DNA of 64,000 bases from JBAZTO01 sp041661865. GTDB taxonomy: Bacteria > Planctomycetota > Phycisphaerae > SM23-33. Numbering within the stretch: position 1 is the first letter of the stretch; each line of letters begins with the position of its first letter. This document shows positions 50,195-58,962 of this stretch, piece by piece. The notes beneath the pieces were generated by a model. The model searched no databases, was not told the DNA's origin, and worked only from the letters and a program-made list of their open reading frames with translations. The DNA lies in assembly GCA_041661865.1 (NCBI GenBank), contig JBAZTO010000002.1:62001-126000 (forward strand). The letters run 5' to 3'. The position numbers and the translations under genes are program-made.

Positions 50195-51353
50195 GGGAAG
50201 TCTCCTCGGCCGGAGCCTCGACCGGCTCAGGGGCCGTTTCACCGGCGCGGAATTGCGGGCCCGCGCCGGCCTGCTTGGCCTCGATCTGGGCCTTGTAGGT
50301 CTCATTGGCCAGCTCGGCATCGGCGGCGGCATTGAGGCCGGACATTTCCACCACGACGGCGCCCGGCCCGTTCTGGGCCGCACGCACGCGGATGACCCTG
50401 GCCAGGCCCTGGAGCACTCTCTGGTCGAACCGCAGCACCACCAGAACCGTGTCGCCCGCTTTGACGGGCGGGTTGGCCTCGATCTCCAGGCCCGGGCCGG
50501 CGATTTCCGTCAGCCGCGCGGGCAGGAACTCGGGCACGTCCACGGAAGCATTGTCCCGCACGATCGGGAAGGCGGCGATGAAGGCAGGCTTGGAAGTTCG
50601 CACCCGCGGAAACCGACGCCGATTGATCAGGCGAATCTGGTTGGTGTGGCCCAGGCCTACCTTGCCGTCGTTGGACCAGGTGACCGCCGTGTCAAACTCC
50701 CACACCGAGCAGCCCCACGCGTAGCGGACACGCCACTTCTCGCCGATGGCCACTTCGACCGGAGACTTCAGCTCGACCACCAGCCCCGTCAGGTTGTTCT
50801 GGACGACAATGGCGGCAAAGCCGCTGGCCCCGTGGTTGATGGTGACCTGCCCGCCTTCCACCACTTGCCGACTGGTCGTGACGCCTTCCCTGGCGGCCGT
50901 CAGGCTGGCAAAGCCCAGCTTCAGGCGGATTGACTCGATCAGACCCGCCATGCGCTTCTGGGCCTCAGGAGACATGGCGATCACGCGCTCGGTGGCGACC
51001 AGCGCCTCGACGCCCCGCTCGAGGGCCTCTTCATCATCGAAGATGGCCTCGGGATGTTTGAGGCGCGCCAGCTTGGCCAGCAGTTTCAGCAGACCCTGCT
51101 CGGCTCCGTCCAGGCCCGCGGCGCGGCAGTGGCCAGTGAAGCCCTTGGCGCTGCCGGATTCCTTGACCTTTCGGGCCAGCACCATCACTCCCAGAACCGT
51201 CGCCAGCGCGATCAGGATGCCGATGGCGACATAGGTCCACCATTCCGGCAGGGCGTTCCTGGCGCCGGTGGGCCAGTCCCGATTCTGCCACCGCTCCAGG
51301 GCGGTGTAGCTTTCGGCCAGGGTGCTCCAGACGTTATGGGCCGGGATCGACAT
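50187..51353 (-). CDS. Membrane-anchored PilZ-like protein in the hook operon (YcgR-like)
   Basis: This 388-residue protein has one transmembrane helix (about 39-60) and a cytosolic part. A middle region (about 160-240) resembles the YcgR N-terminal domain. It is followed by a PilZ-like domain starting with NRRRFPRVR (244-252), which fits the RxxxR c-di-GMP motif. The second motif D/NxSxxG is altered to EIAGPG (283-288). Position inside the hook operon, between flgE and flgF, suggests a c-di-GMP-responsive brake or an assembly factor. Binding may be weak because of the altered motif. Confidence 0.78.
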   Translation of the reverse strand: MSIPAHNVWSTLAESYTALERWQNRDWPTGARNALPEWWTYVAIGILIALATVLGVMVLARKVKESGSAKGFTGHCRAAGLDGAEQGLLKLLAKLARLKHPEAIFDDEEALERGVEALVATERVIAMSPEAQKRMAGLIESIRLKLGFASLTAAREGVTTSRQVVEGGQVTINHGASGFAAIVVQNNLTGLVVELKSPVEVAIGEKWRVRYAWGCSVWEFDTAVTWSNDGKVGLGHTNQIRLINRRRFPRVRTSKPAFIAAFPIVRDNASVDVPEFLPARLTEIAGPGLEIEANPPVKAGDTVLVVLRFDQRVLQGLARVIRVRAAQNGPGAVVVEMSGLNAAADAELANETYKAQIEAKQAGAGPQFRAGETAPEPVEAPAEETSHV

Positions 51354-51356
51354 GGT

Positions 51357-52988
51357 TTAGCGGATCAGGTTTACCAGTTCGGTCACCATTTCCGTGGCGA
51401 CCTTGATGGTTCGGGCATTGACCTGGTAGCCGTTCTGGGCGGCAATGAGGTTGATGAACTCGTTGGCGGTTTGCACGTTGGACTTCTCCAGGCTGCCGCC
51501 CTGGACCGTGCCGGCAACGCCCTCGGTCGTCGGGTCGCCGGAGTTGGCCGAGATCGTGTAATAGTTGCCGCCCAGGCTGGTCAGGCCCGAGGGGTTCTGG
51601 AAGGTCGCCAGCTTGATCGAGGCGATGTCGCGGCGAATGCCGTTGGTGAACAGGCCTTCCAGCACGCCGTCGCCGCCGACGGACAAGCTCGACAACTGGC
51701 CGCCGGCATAGCCGTCCTGGTGGCCGGGGGTGACCGTGCTGGCCCCGCCCATCTGGCTCAGGCCGTCGTACTTGGTCACGGTGCCCAGGTTCAGGTAGAT
51801 CTCCTGGGTATCGCCGATGCCTTTGATCTCGAAGCTGGTGGCATCTCCCGTGACGCCGGCGAAACTGCCGTCTTCGGCGAAGGTGATGCCGTCAATCCTG
51901 CGCGTCAGCAGCTCCATGTCGCCCGTCACGCTCGTAATCACCAGGTCCCAGGTGTTGAGCGTGTCGGTCTTGACGAAGGAGGCCGACAGGGTCTGGGCGG
52001 TGCCTTGGGAATCATAGATGTCCAGGCTGGTGTTCTTGACGGCCTGGCCGCCGGCGGTGACGATCTTGAAATACTTGGGGACTTCCAGGCTTCCGTCTCC
52101 TGCCGTGGAGAAGGTCATGGACAGGTCGGTCTTGCTGTAGCCGGCCTCCTGGTCCCGCACGAGAATGTTGCCGTCGGAAAGGGAGACGTCCGCGTCGGGG
52201 TAGAGGGCCTGGATCGCATCCAGCAGATCGCCCATCGTCTTGCTGTCGCCGCTGCCGTCGAAAATCTCAAAGTCGGTATCCGCAATCGCCGTCCCGTCCC
52301 GCAACGTGCCGCCGAGAACCAGCTTGTCGCCTGCGACCAGGCCGCTGGCCTGGCTGAGGTCGGTCAGCAAGGTCGACTCGTCCACCACTGTTTGGTCGGC
52401 GGTGTAGCGTATCCCGGAGGCGATCAGGTTCGTGGTCGGGTCCAGCAGGTCGGCGCTGAGGTTGCCGCCATAGCTGATGTTCTGGGTCGCGTTGGCCTGG
52501 AGGCCGACGTCGTAGGGAATACGGATGTCCTTGCTTTCCTGGGCCTGGAAACCGTCGGCCACGCCCTGGGTGCCGACCCTCTGGACGCGAGCGCCGGTGG
52601 AGGGATCGACCAGGTAGTAGTCGCCGTCGATCGCGAAGGCCCCCACGCGCGTGTAGACGTCCATCTTGCCGTCGTTGAGAACGAAGTAGCCGGCGCCGTC
52701 GATGGCCATGTCCAGCGGCTGGCCGGTGTTCATCAAGCTGCCCTGCGACATGTCGCGAGAGATGGAAGCCACCTGCACACCGCTGCCGACCTGCATGGGG
52801 TTGGTGCCGCCCACGCTCGCCGTCGGCGCCGAGGCGTCGCGGAGGGTCGAACTCATCATGTCCGAGAAGTTCACGCGGCTGGACTTGTAGGCCGTCGTGT
52901 TGACGTTGGCCAGATTGTTGCCGGTGATGTCGAGCATCCGCTGGTGGACCTGGAGGCCCGATACGCCTGCTAGGAACGTGCTATCCAT
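51357..52988 (-). CDS. flgE: Flagellar hook protein FlgE
   Basis: This 543-residue hook subunit has the N-terminal TFLAGVSGLQVHQRMLDITGNNLANVNTTAYKSSRVNFSDMMSST and C-terminal GGSLEKSNVQTANEFINLIAAQNGYQVNARTIKVATEMVTELVNLIR. The middle is larger than in E. coli FlgE (402), with added surface domains. It follows flgD by 37 bp. Confidence 0.96.
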   Translation of the reverse strand: MDSTFLAGVSGLQVHQRMLDITGNNLANVNTTAYKSSRVNFSDMMSSTLRDASAPTASVGGTNPMQVGSGVQVASISRDMSQGSLMNTGQPLDMAIDGAGYFVLNDGKMDVYTRVGAFAIDGDYYLVDPSTGARVQRVGTQGVADGFQAQESKDIRIPYDVGLQANATQNISYGGNLSADLLDPTTNLIASGIRYTADQTVVDESTLLTDLSQASGLVAGDKLVLGGTLRDGTAIADTDFEIFDGSGDSKTMGDLLDAIQALYPDADVSLSDGNILVRDQEAGYSKTDLSMTFSTAGDGSLEVPKYFKIVTAGGQAVKNTSLDIYDSQGTAQTLSASFVKTDTLNTWDLVITSVTGDMELLTRRIDGITFAEDGSFAGVTGDATSFEIKGIGDTQEIYLNLGTVTKYDGLSQMGGASTVTPGHQDGYAGGQLSSLSVGGDGVLEGLFTNGIRRDIASIKLATFQNPSGLTSLGGNYYTISANSGDPTTEGVAGTVQGGSLEKSNVQTANEFINLIAAQNGYQVNARTIKVATEMVTELVNLIR

Positions 52989-53025
52989 ATTCGCCTTCTC
53001 CTTGGGGGCCTGGGGCCCCGCGAAA

Positions 53026-53400
53026 TCAGTTCTGAATGCTCAGGATCACGTCGGGATCGACAAGGTTGTTGCCGACTTTCAGTCGCACCGTCGATCCGCT
53101 GAGGTCCACGCCATCCACGGCGCCGCTGACGACCGTGGTTTCGCCCGAGGGCAACCACGAGACTTGCTTACCGATCATCGCGGTGGCCTGGTTGACCTGC
53201 GTGCTGGCCAGCACCTTGTCGAAGGTGCTGTTCATGCTTTCAGTCAGCTCCAACTGGGACAACTGGGCCAACTGGCTGGCCATCTGGTTGTTGTCCATCG
53301 GGTCCATGGGATTCTGGTTCTGCAACTGCGTGATGAGCAGCTTGAGATACTGGTCCCGCTGCTCGGTTGCCGTACTGCCCGTGCTGGATATGGTGCTCAC
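53026..53400 (-). CDS. flgD: Hook-capping protein FlgD, short form
   Basis: This 124-residue protein has DQYLKLLITQLQNQNPMDPMDNNQMASQLAQLSQLELTESMNSTFDKVLASTQVNQATAMIGKQVSW, the conserved N-terminal domain that caps the growing hook. The C-terminal Tudor/FnIII-like half found in 220-residue FlgD is reduced to a short segment. The GTG start (53398-53400) has GGGAGA upstream. It lies between fliK and flgE. Confidence 0.93.
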   Translation of the reverse strand: MSTISSTGSTATEQRDQYLKLLITQLQNQNPMDPMDNNQMASQLAQLSQLELTESMNSTFDKVLASTQVNQATAMIGKQVSWLPSGETTVVSGAVDGVDLSGSTVRLKVGNNLVDPDVILSIQN

Positions 53401-53415
53401 GATAGTCTCCCGCGG

Positions 53416-55059
53416 TTAGACCCAGACGTTGACCGAGCCGCCGGCGCCGGATTCAGCGCCACGGACGGGGGTTTCCTCTTCCTGCAAGGTCACGGCGGAT
53501 TGACCGTCGCTGGTTCCCCCGCCGCCCAGATCCTGGGCCCACTGGAATTGCCGGCCGGAGGAATGCTCAAACCCGCCGGCGCTGCCGGTATCCGCGCCGG
53601 CCAGCACCACGTCCATCCGGCGAACGTCCAGGCCGTTGTTGGCCAGGTGGCTCAGCAGCAGCGGCGTCTCGCGGCGGATCTGGTCGGCCGTGGCGGCGTT
53701 TTCCACCACCATCACGCCTCGAATCTCGTTGTTCTCCGTCCGCATGGTCAGATGCACCGCGCCCAGTTCAGGCGGGTCCAGGCGGACGACGATCTGCTGT
53801 CCCAGCCGCCCGGAAGCGGCCTGGAACCGCTCGGCTATCTGCGTGCTGAGGGGAGCGGCGACGGCCTTGATCGCATCGGGCCCCGAGGCGCTGACATCGC
53901 CGGCGGCCGAGGACGAATCGCTCCCGGCGGGCATCGCCGCGGCGGCAATGTCCTGAACGGTCGGGGCGGGTGAGTCCTGGGGTGCGGCGGCCTGGGCCAG
54001 ATTTGCCTTGGGCGCGACCTTCGGTGTAGCCGGCTCCGGCTGCTGCGTCACCTGGCCGCCTTGCACGCGGATAGGCAGGCCGGTGGGAAGCCGGGTCTCA
54101 CTGTTGGCCGAGGTTCCGGCGGCCCGGACGCGCGGCATCGACGGCGCGACGGGCGAGGCGTGTGGCTGCGGAGTGGCCTGGGCATCGGGCGTCTCCAGCG
54201 CCTCAGCCACCTGTGCCGCATTCTCTTGCGCGGCGGCAACGGATGGGTTGGCCTCCGCAGCCATCCTGGCCGCCGCCGCATCAGCGGCTGACGTGCCGGT
54301 CGTTGGGGACGCCTGGATTCCCTGGATCGCCTGGGCGACTTGGGTTGCTTGAGTGGCTGGGCCTGTGCCCGCATCCTTATTAGTGGTTGCGACAGTTTCC
54401 TGAGCAAGGGCAGCGGTCTTGGCCGACGCCGCAAGGGCCTCGGTGACGAGGTGGTCGGCCTGCGCGGTGGTGGCCTGAGCGGCTGGGACATCGCTCTGCG
54501 TCGCCGCCGCCTGGGCTTGCGCCGCCTTGGCCGCATCGGTCGCCGCTGAGGTCGCCAGGGTATCAGATAGTTGGGCCTTGCCGTCCGCAGCGGCCGCAAG
54601 GGCCTGCCGGAGGGCTTCAAGTTCCTCCGCCGTGAGGACTGGCGCGCCGCTGACATCTGTGATGGCGGCGATCTTCTCCACGGTCGCGTCGCCGGTGGCC
54701 GTCGTGACGGGGGCACTGGCGTTCTGAACGAACGCAGCCAGGGCCTCGGCGGGCTTTTCGTTCGAGTCCTTCCGCGGCTTCTGCGACTTGTCGCCCTGCG
54801 GGCCGCCGGTGGTTGCCGCACCGGCCTTCGTCTCGGCCGACACGTCGTCGCCTTCCTCGCCCTGAAGTTGAGCAGGGTCGTCCCCGCCGTCCGACTTGGC
54901 CTCGCGGCGGCGGGCCAGCAGCTTGTCGAACGCGCTGGCCTGCGCCTGGCTGTCCTTGTCGGCAGCCAAGTCGGCGGACTTGTCGGGGCCAGGGTTGTTG
55001 CCAACGCTCTTGGCCGGGGCCGTCACCAATGGCACGAGTTGAGTCAATAGAGTCTGCAT
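53416..55059 (-). CDS. fliK: Hook-length control protein FliK
   Basis: This 547-residue exported ruler has a long Ala/Gln/Thr-rich N-terminal part (to about 400), probably extended. The compact C-terminal domain (about 430-510) reads ERFQAASGRLGQQIVVRLDPPELGAVHLTMRTENNEIRGVMVVENAATADQIRRETPLLLSHLANNGLDV. It is the first gene of the hook operon. A perfect sigma-54 promoter lies so close that the predicted mRNA starts 3 nt before the ATG. Confidence 0.9.
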   Translation of the reverse strand: MQTLLTQLVPLVTAPAKSVGNNPGPDKSADLAADKDSQAQASAFDKLLARRREAKSDGGDDPAQLQGEEGDDVSAETKAGAATTGGPQGDKSQKPRKDSNEKPAEALAAFVQNASAPVTTATGDATVEKIAAITDVSGAPVLTAEELEALRQALAAAADGKAQLSDTLATSAATDAAKAAQAQAAATQSDVPAAQATTAQADHLVTEALAASAKTAALAQETVATTNKDAGTGPATQATQVAQAIQGIQASPTTGTSAADAAAARMAAEANPSVAAAQENAAQVAEALETPDAQATPQPHASPVAPSMPRVRAAGTSANSETRLPTGLPIRVQGGQVTQQPEPATPKVAPKANLAQAAAPQDSPAPTVQDIAAAAMPAGSDSSSAAGDVSASGPDAIKAVAAPLSTQIAERFQAASGRLGQQIVVRLDPPELGAVHLTMRTENNEIRGVMVVENAATADQIRRETPLLLSHLANNGLDVRRMDVVLAGADTGSAGGFEHSSGRQFQWAQDLGGGGTSDGQSAVTLQEEETPVRGAESGAGGSVNVWV

Positions 55060-55071
55060 TGCCGCTGCATC

Positions 55072-55088
55072 ATGCAAAGACCGTGCCA
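55072..55088 (-). promoter_or_regulatory. Sigma-54 promoter of the fliK-flgL operon
   Basis: TGGCACG (55082-55088), 4 bp, then TTGCAT (55072-55077) on the minus strand match the -24/-12 consensus perfectly. The predicted start is 55062. Confidence 0.85.
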
Positions 55089-55325
55089 AATCAGATTAGT
55101 GCGGCGATATGCAATGCTGTTGCCCCGCCTCGCACCCCTGCTGCGCCCCACGGGCAGCCCAGCGATGAGCGCGCGAGGCGGCAGCAAGATCGCGAGAGGA
55201 GAAGGAATCTTCCGCAGGCCGGAAGAAACTTCCTGCCGGGCCAATGTGGAAGACAATGCCGTCCATGCGGAAAAGTCTTCCGGGTAGTGGGGTAGGAACT
55301 CCGCCGCGCGTCTGCGACAGTTTCC

Positions 55326-55414
55326 GTAGGCGTGCTTACCAGCACGCGGAATACCCTTGTGCAGGCACAACCGTGCTTGACTTCATTCCGCGTGCAACAA
55401 GTTGCACGCCCTAC
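55326..55414. repeat. Family D inverted repeat (GTAGGGCGTGC type)
   Basis: GTAGGCGTGC...ACGCGGAAT on the left is mirrored by ATTCCGCGTGCAAC...GCACGCCCTAC on the right, an 89-bp palindromic element. Related copies lie at 58073, 62237 and 62669. Nothing else is seen in the 55060-55505 gap apart from the sigma-54 promoter. Confidence 0.65.
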
Positions 55415-55505
55415 ATCTACGCTGTTGTCGGTCGATGATAGCTTTGGGCACTCATCGATATTGCCAGACGCCAAGTACGGACATCGCGATCCGAGGCGTC
55501 AGCGA

Positions 55506-57890
55506 TCAAGGAGTATCTTCTCTGATACAGGTAGGTTGTGAATCTTTGACTGGTGAGATTACCCTCCGGCGAGGGTAGGTCTTCCAGTAATCGCTGTACT
55601 CAGTCCGTGGCGACACTCTGAACACCAACATTGAATTCGGCAAGTGTAACAGATCGAACGGAGCAATCAAATAGGGCCTTCCAAACCGTCGTTCCGGGCC
55701 GGCTAGCACAGGGGAGGGTTCCCATAACAACACGGTGGATTGCCGATAGTCAGCAAAAGTATCACAGCTATTCCCGTCTCCATCGATCTCACTTGTTGTG
55801 CCCCAGAAGAGCTTTGGGATTAGCCTGTTAGCATCAGCCAAATCAACTACTTGTTGCAGCCGGGAGGCGCAAGCTAGCATGCTATCCGCTGAAGGGAAAG
55901 CATCTGCATCCCGCTTGTGGTCTAGTCCGTTGCGGATCGCCGGCACCTCAGCCTGCGCAAGTTGCACACACAGCTTGTCGAAAGTGTCTGTGTACAGCGA
56001 TAGAACATCCGGAGAACAGTCGGCCCACAACTCCGTGTGCATGAATGGAAATATGCAGAGAGGATCATTCGAGTAATGCGGATAATCGGCATCACTTCTC
56101 TGTAGTGCTGCGTGGTCAGCGTGTGATCTCTGTTTCAGCCACGAACGAAACGCCTGAAGATAGGCGAGAAGGACGCCCAGTGGATTCGTGCCACTAACGC
56201 TCCACTTACACGTATCGTCACCCGATCGCACTTCGACGCCAAGGAGGTGAGGCACCACATTCATGGCCTCTTCGTTAGAATAACGAAACTTTGTCTCGAG
56301 GAAATGGTCAGAACCCATCAACCAAGCGTTATAAGAGACGATGGCTTCAAGAAACTGCTCAACAGAGACGAACAGATTCACACCCGAGGCACGGGCAAGG
56401 GCCTTCTCGTGCTCGCTTGGACGCGGCGGCAGACAGAGCACGCACTCTCGGAACTCAACGATTCGGTTTCTCAGCAAGAGATAATCCTCTTCATATCGGG
56501 CTACGTTAAAGCCGAGCTTCCAAAGTAGCCGCTGACACGTTTTGGCTTCCTCTTCGCCTGGCAGCAGAGTGAATAACACGTCTTCTCCTACAGCGGCAGT
56601 GGCCTCACGTGAGGAGAGAATCAGTTCGTTAACTGCGTCCTCAGGGCCACGGTTTCTAATGAACTCCATCACAGAGTGTCGCAAGGTAGGGCAATTCTGA
56701 TTCCGAACAGTCCACATGAGGTCCTCCGTCTTGCCCAGCTTTTCATAGCTATTCCACACCCGCGCAGACATCTCGATGGTGGGCGACTGACTGGTGGAAC
56801 GAAGCCCCAATGATGACAGCACGCTGCGGCAATCACGCGAGTTCCAAAGCTGGCAAGATGTTGTTGGCCGCCGCAGTTCTGAGGGAGGGATCTTGATCTG
56901 GCCGGCTGCGACAGTTTCGTCGATCGCGCGAACAAGCTCTTGATCGGGGAGAAGTAGCAGCAGTTGATGCTGCTCTTCCGGCGTCAGTCCACAAGATACT
57001 TTGTCCGGGCTTCCTGAAAGCTGTCGTTTCTCTCTTATGATAGGGTTTAGTACCGCAGCTTGCCCAGACCGCAATAGCGTGGCTAAGAGCGTGCTTCGTT
57101 CTTCGCCGATAATGCAGTCACCGATAATCGCCGGGATGTCGGCATACTTTCGCCCGCTGGGCCATCGTTTGGATGTGTGGATGTCGAGGATTGCGTCGGA
57201 CCACTCGGATCGTGGCCCTATGTTGTCATGTGCATATCGCATGAATGATGAAAAGGCCCTAAAGCAGTCATTCTTGTGCTTGTCAAGAAAGACTGTATGT
57301 CGCGTTTGGCAACCGGGGTCCGAGCAGTGCCACAGTGCAACCTCTAGTGTTGGGGGAATAAGGCGATCTTCGTTGCTCTCCAGAAATCCAAGAGGTCCAG
57401 ATAGTAACTTGCCGATCTGAAATACGCCTTGAGGCGACCCCCGCAGCAGACCCTCTCCGGAGACTGCGTCCAGTTCCTCGGTTCTATTTCCCGTATAGGA
57501 GTCGTTGAACGCATGGTACAGCTTGTTGCCGAATACGTATGGCCAGTGTCCTGTACCAGAGTCAAGCATGTTCTGTAACGACGACAATATCCCTGCGCAA
57601 TCGGTCTTCTCTATGTCGATGAGAATCTCTCTGTAAAAGAAGAGGCGGAACAAGGTGAAAATCTCGAGGTGCTCTGTGAAACTAATGTCGGCCTTATGGA
57701 ATTGCGATAGAAGTTCCTTGCCGGCTTCAGAGAGCACGACCCACTTTGTCCACTCGTTAGCGGGGTGAAAGTTCGCCGAATAGAAAGCAGTGTTAAGAAA
57801 CCTCGCAAGGCCATAAAGACGAAGAACGCGTTCTGGATTTTCGATATGCCGGATCCTTGCTTTGGTATCCTCTACAGACAGCCAAACCAT
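55506..57890 (-). CDS. Orphan 794-residue protein with candidate HEPN motif, possible defence gene
   Basis: This large soluble protein has no recognised family. GGGGAGG seven bases before the ATG supports the start. Its base composition is visibly lower in GC (near 50%) than its neighbours, and codon use differs, suggesting transfer. Two features stand out: HCSDPGCQTRH (188-198), a C-x4-C pair flanked by His that could bind metal, and RNGLDH (653-658) between two predicted helices, which fits the R-x4-6-H motif of HEPN ribonucleases. HEPN proteins often serve in phage defence. That role is an inference from one motif and the accessory character of the gene. Confidence 0.65.
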   Translation of the reverse strand: MVWLSVEDTKARIRHIENPERVLRLYGLARFLNTAFYSANFHPANEWTKWVVLSEAGKELLSQFHKADISFTEHLEIFTLFRLFFYREILIDIEKTDCAGILSSLQNMLDSGTGHWPYVFGNKLYHAFNDSYTGNRTEELDAVSGEGLLRGSPQGVFQIGKLLSGPLGFLESNEDRLIPPTLEVALWHCSDPGCQTRHTVFLDKHKNDCFRAFSSFMRYAHDNIGPRSEWSDAILDIHTSKRWPSGRKYADIPAIIGDCIIGEERSTLLATLLRSGQAAVLNPIIREKRQLSGSPDKVSCGLTPEEQHQLLLLLPDQELVRAIDETVAAGQIKIPPSELRRPTTSCQLWNSRDCRSVLSSLGLRSTSQSPTIEMSARVWNSYEKLGKTEDLMWTVRNQNCPTLRHSVMEFIRNRGPEDAVNELILSSREATAAVGEDVLFTLLPGEEEAKTCQRLLWKLGFNVARYEEDYLLLRNRIVEFRECVLCLPPRPSEHEKALARASGVNLFVSVEQFLEAIVSYNAWLMGSDHFLETKFRYSNEEAMNVVPHLLGVEVRSGDDTCKWSVSGTNPLGVLLAYLQAFRSWLKQRSHADHAALQRSDADYPHYSNDPLCIFPFMHTELWADCSPDVLSLYTDTFDKLCVQLAQAEVPAIRNGLDHKRDADAFPSADSMLACASRLQQVVDLADANRLIPKLFWGTTSEIDGDGNSCDTFADYRQSTVLLWEPSPVLAGPERRFGRPYLIAPFDLLHLPNSMLVFRVSPRTEYSDYWKTYPRRRVISPVKDSQPTCIREDTP

Positions 57891-58072
57891 GATGAGGCCT
57901 CCCCGATTAACGTCCTAAGTTCTCTCTGATCTGAGGTGCTCGCCGTGATCACACGTGAGCGACGGACTACATAAGGCTATCTGCACGAAGGAAAGGTGTC
58001 AAGCAGGTAGGCCCGCAGGATACTGTCAACTATTGTGCGTAAGTTCCCAGCAGGTGTCATTGCGCCAGTTTC

Positions 58073-58160
58073 GGCAGGGCGTGCTTACCAGCACGCGGAA
58101 TCCCCTCGTGCAAGTATGCACGACCTACGATCAATGACAACCACAGGCGAGACGCCTGTG
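58073..58160. repeat. Adjacent family D and family C repeats
   Basis: A family D unit (58073-58128, GCAGGGCGTGC...GCACGACCTAC) is followed by an exact CACAGGCGAGACGCCTGTG palindrome (58142-58160), 51 bp after the dUTPase-like gene's stop. The rest of the 57891-58211 gap shows no gene. Confidence 0.7.
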
Positions 58161-58211
58161 CTACCCAAGCCCCGTGCAGGCCTGCATGACGTGCGATCGC
58201 CGGCCGATGAT

Positions 58212-58697
58212 TCACACCACGTCGCGGTTCTCGCCCTCGTGATCGCCGTGCTCGGCCTGCGTGCGGTTCTCGTCCTGGCGGGCGTGGTTGATGCCCAGCT
58301 TCTTTTCGTACAGGCGATACACGTCCGCGGGCTTCAGGCCCAGCAACTGGCAGATGCTGATCCAGAAGAAGAGCATGTCGGTGGCCTCGACACGGGCGTT
58401 CTGCACGTCCTGCAATTCGTACTGCCGCCCTTCCTTGGCCTCGCGATACCAGTGCTTCCAACTGAGGCATTCCTGGAGTTCGTGGCACTCGGCGGCCAGC
58501 GCGTCGATGTAATTTTTCAGCGCCCGTCCCACCTCGTTGCGAAGCCCGCCCTCTTCCGGCAGCGCGCCGGACTCGAGTTCCTTAGCCAGCGCCAGGCCGA
58601 GTGTCTGCGTGTCGAAACCGGCCTTGCGATTCAGCGCCGCCTGGAGCGGCCAGATGTCTTCGAGTGTATTGATCGGATTGCTGGCGTTGTCGGCCAT
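58212..58697 (-). CDS. dUTP diphosphatase / MazG-like nucleotide pyrophosphohydrolase
   Basis: This 161-residue all-alpha enzyme has the metal-binding patterns AECHELQECLSWKHW (ExxxE type) and ARVEATDMLFFW (ExxD), as in dimeric dUTPases and MazG-like proteins that hydrolyse dUTP or other NTPs to the monophosphate. The start at 58697 has AGGA upstream. It lies alone between repeats, divergent from asnB. The exact substrate cannot be fixed, but KHWYREAK and the DMLFFWISICQLLG helix favour the dUTPase group. Confidence 0.8.
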   Translation of the reverse strand: MADNASNPINTLEDIWPLQAALNRKAGFDTQTLGLALAKELESGALPEEGGLRNEVGRALKNYIDALAAECHELQECLSWKHWYREAKEGRQYELQDVQNARVEATDMLFFWISICQLLGLKPADVYRLYEKKLGINHARQDENRTQAEHGDHEGENRDVV

Positions 58698-58822
58698 GTC
58701 GGTCCATCCTTTGTTTATGCGGGGTGTGATCGTCGATCGCCTGCCAGTGTACGTCCCGGCCCGGCCAAGGCAAGGGCGTTTACAGATGATGGGCGCCTGA
58801 TTCATCTGTTGCACCTGATCCG

Positions 58823-58861
58823 ATGGTGCCACGGCTGCGTCGTGTGCAGCCGTGCGCGACG
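58823..58861. repeat. Partial family B repeat upstream of asnB
   Basis: The CACGGCTGC/GCAGCCGTG hairpin and flanking sequence match the interior of the 132-bp elements at 4747 and 23392; both ends are missing. Confidence 0.6.
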
Positions 58862-58962
58862 ACGACAGACTTGCAAACGCCTGCCGCCTGCCGGCCCAAT
58901 CGCGCCTTCTCGTTGTTCGTCGGGCGATACCATCTCCCCTGCCGCCGCGGTACAATGCGGCC

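Noticed and set aside
49481..50383. A longer flgF frame starting at 50383
   Set aside because: The extra 63 codons are Arg/Pro/Ser-rich shadow of the PilZ gene; the conserved FlgF start and ribosome binding site are at 50194.
51054..52973. A 639-codon plus-strand frame opposite flgE
   Set aside because: It is a shadow of flgE in high-GC sequence with no recognisable domain or ribosome binding site.
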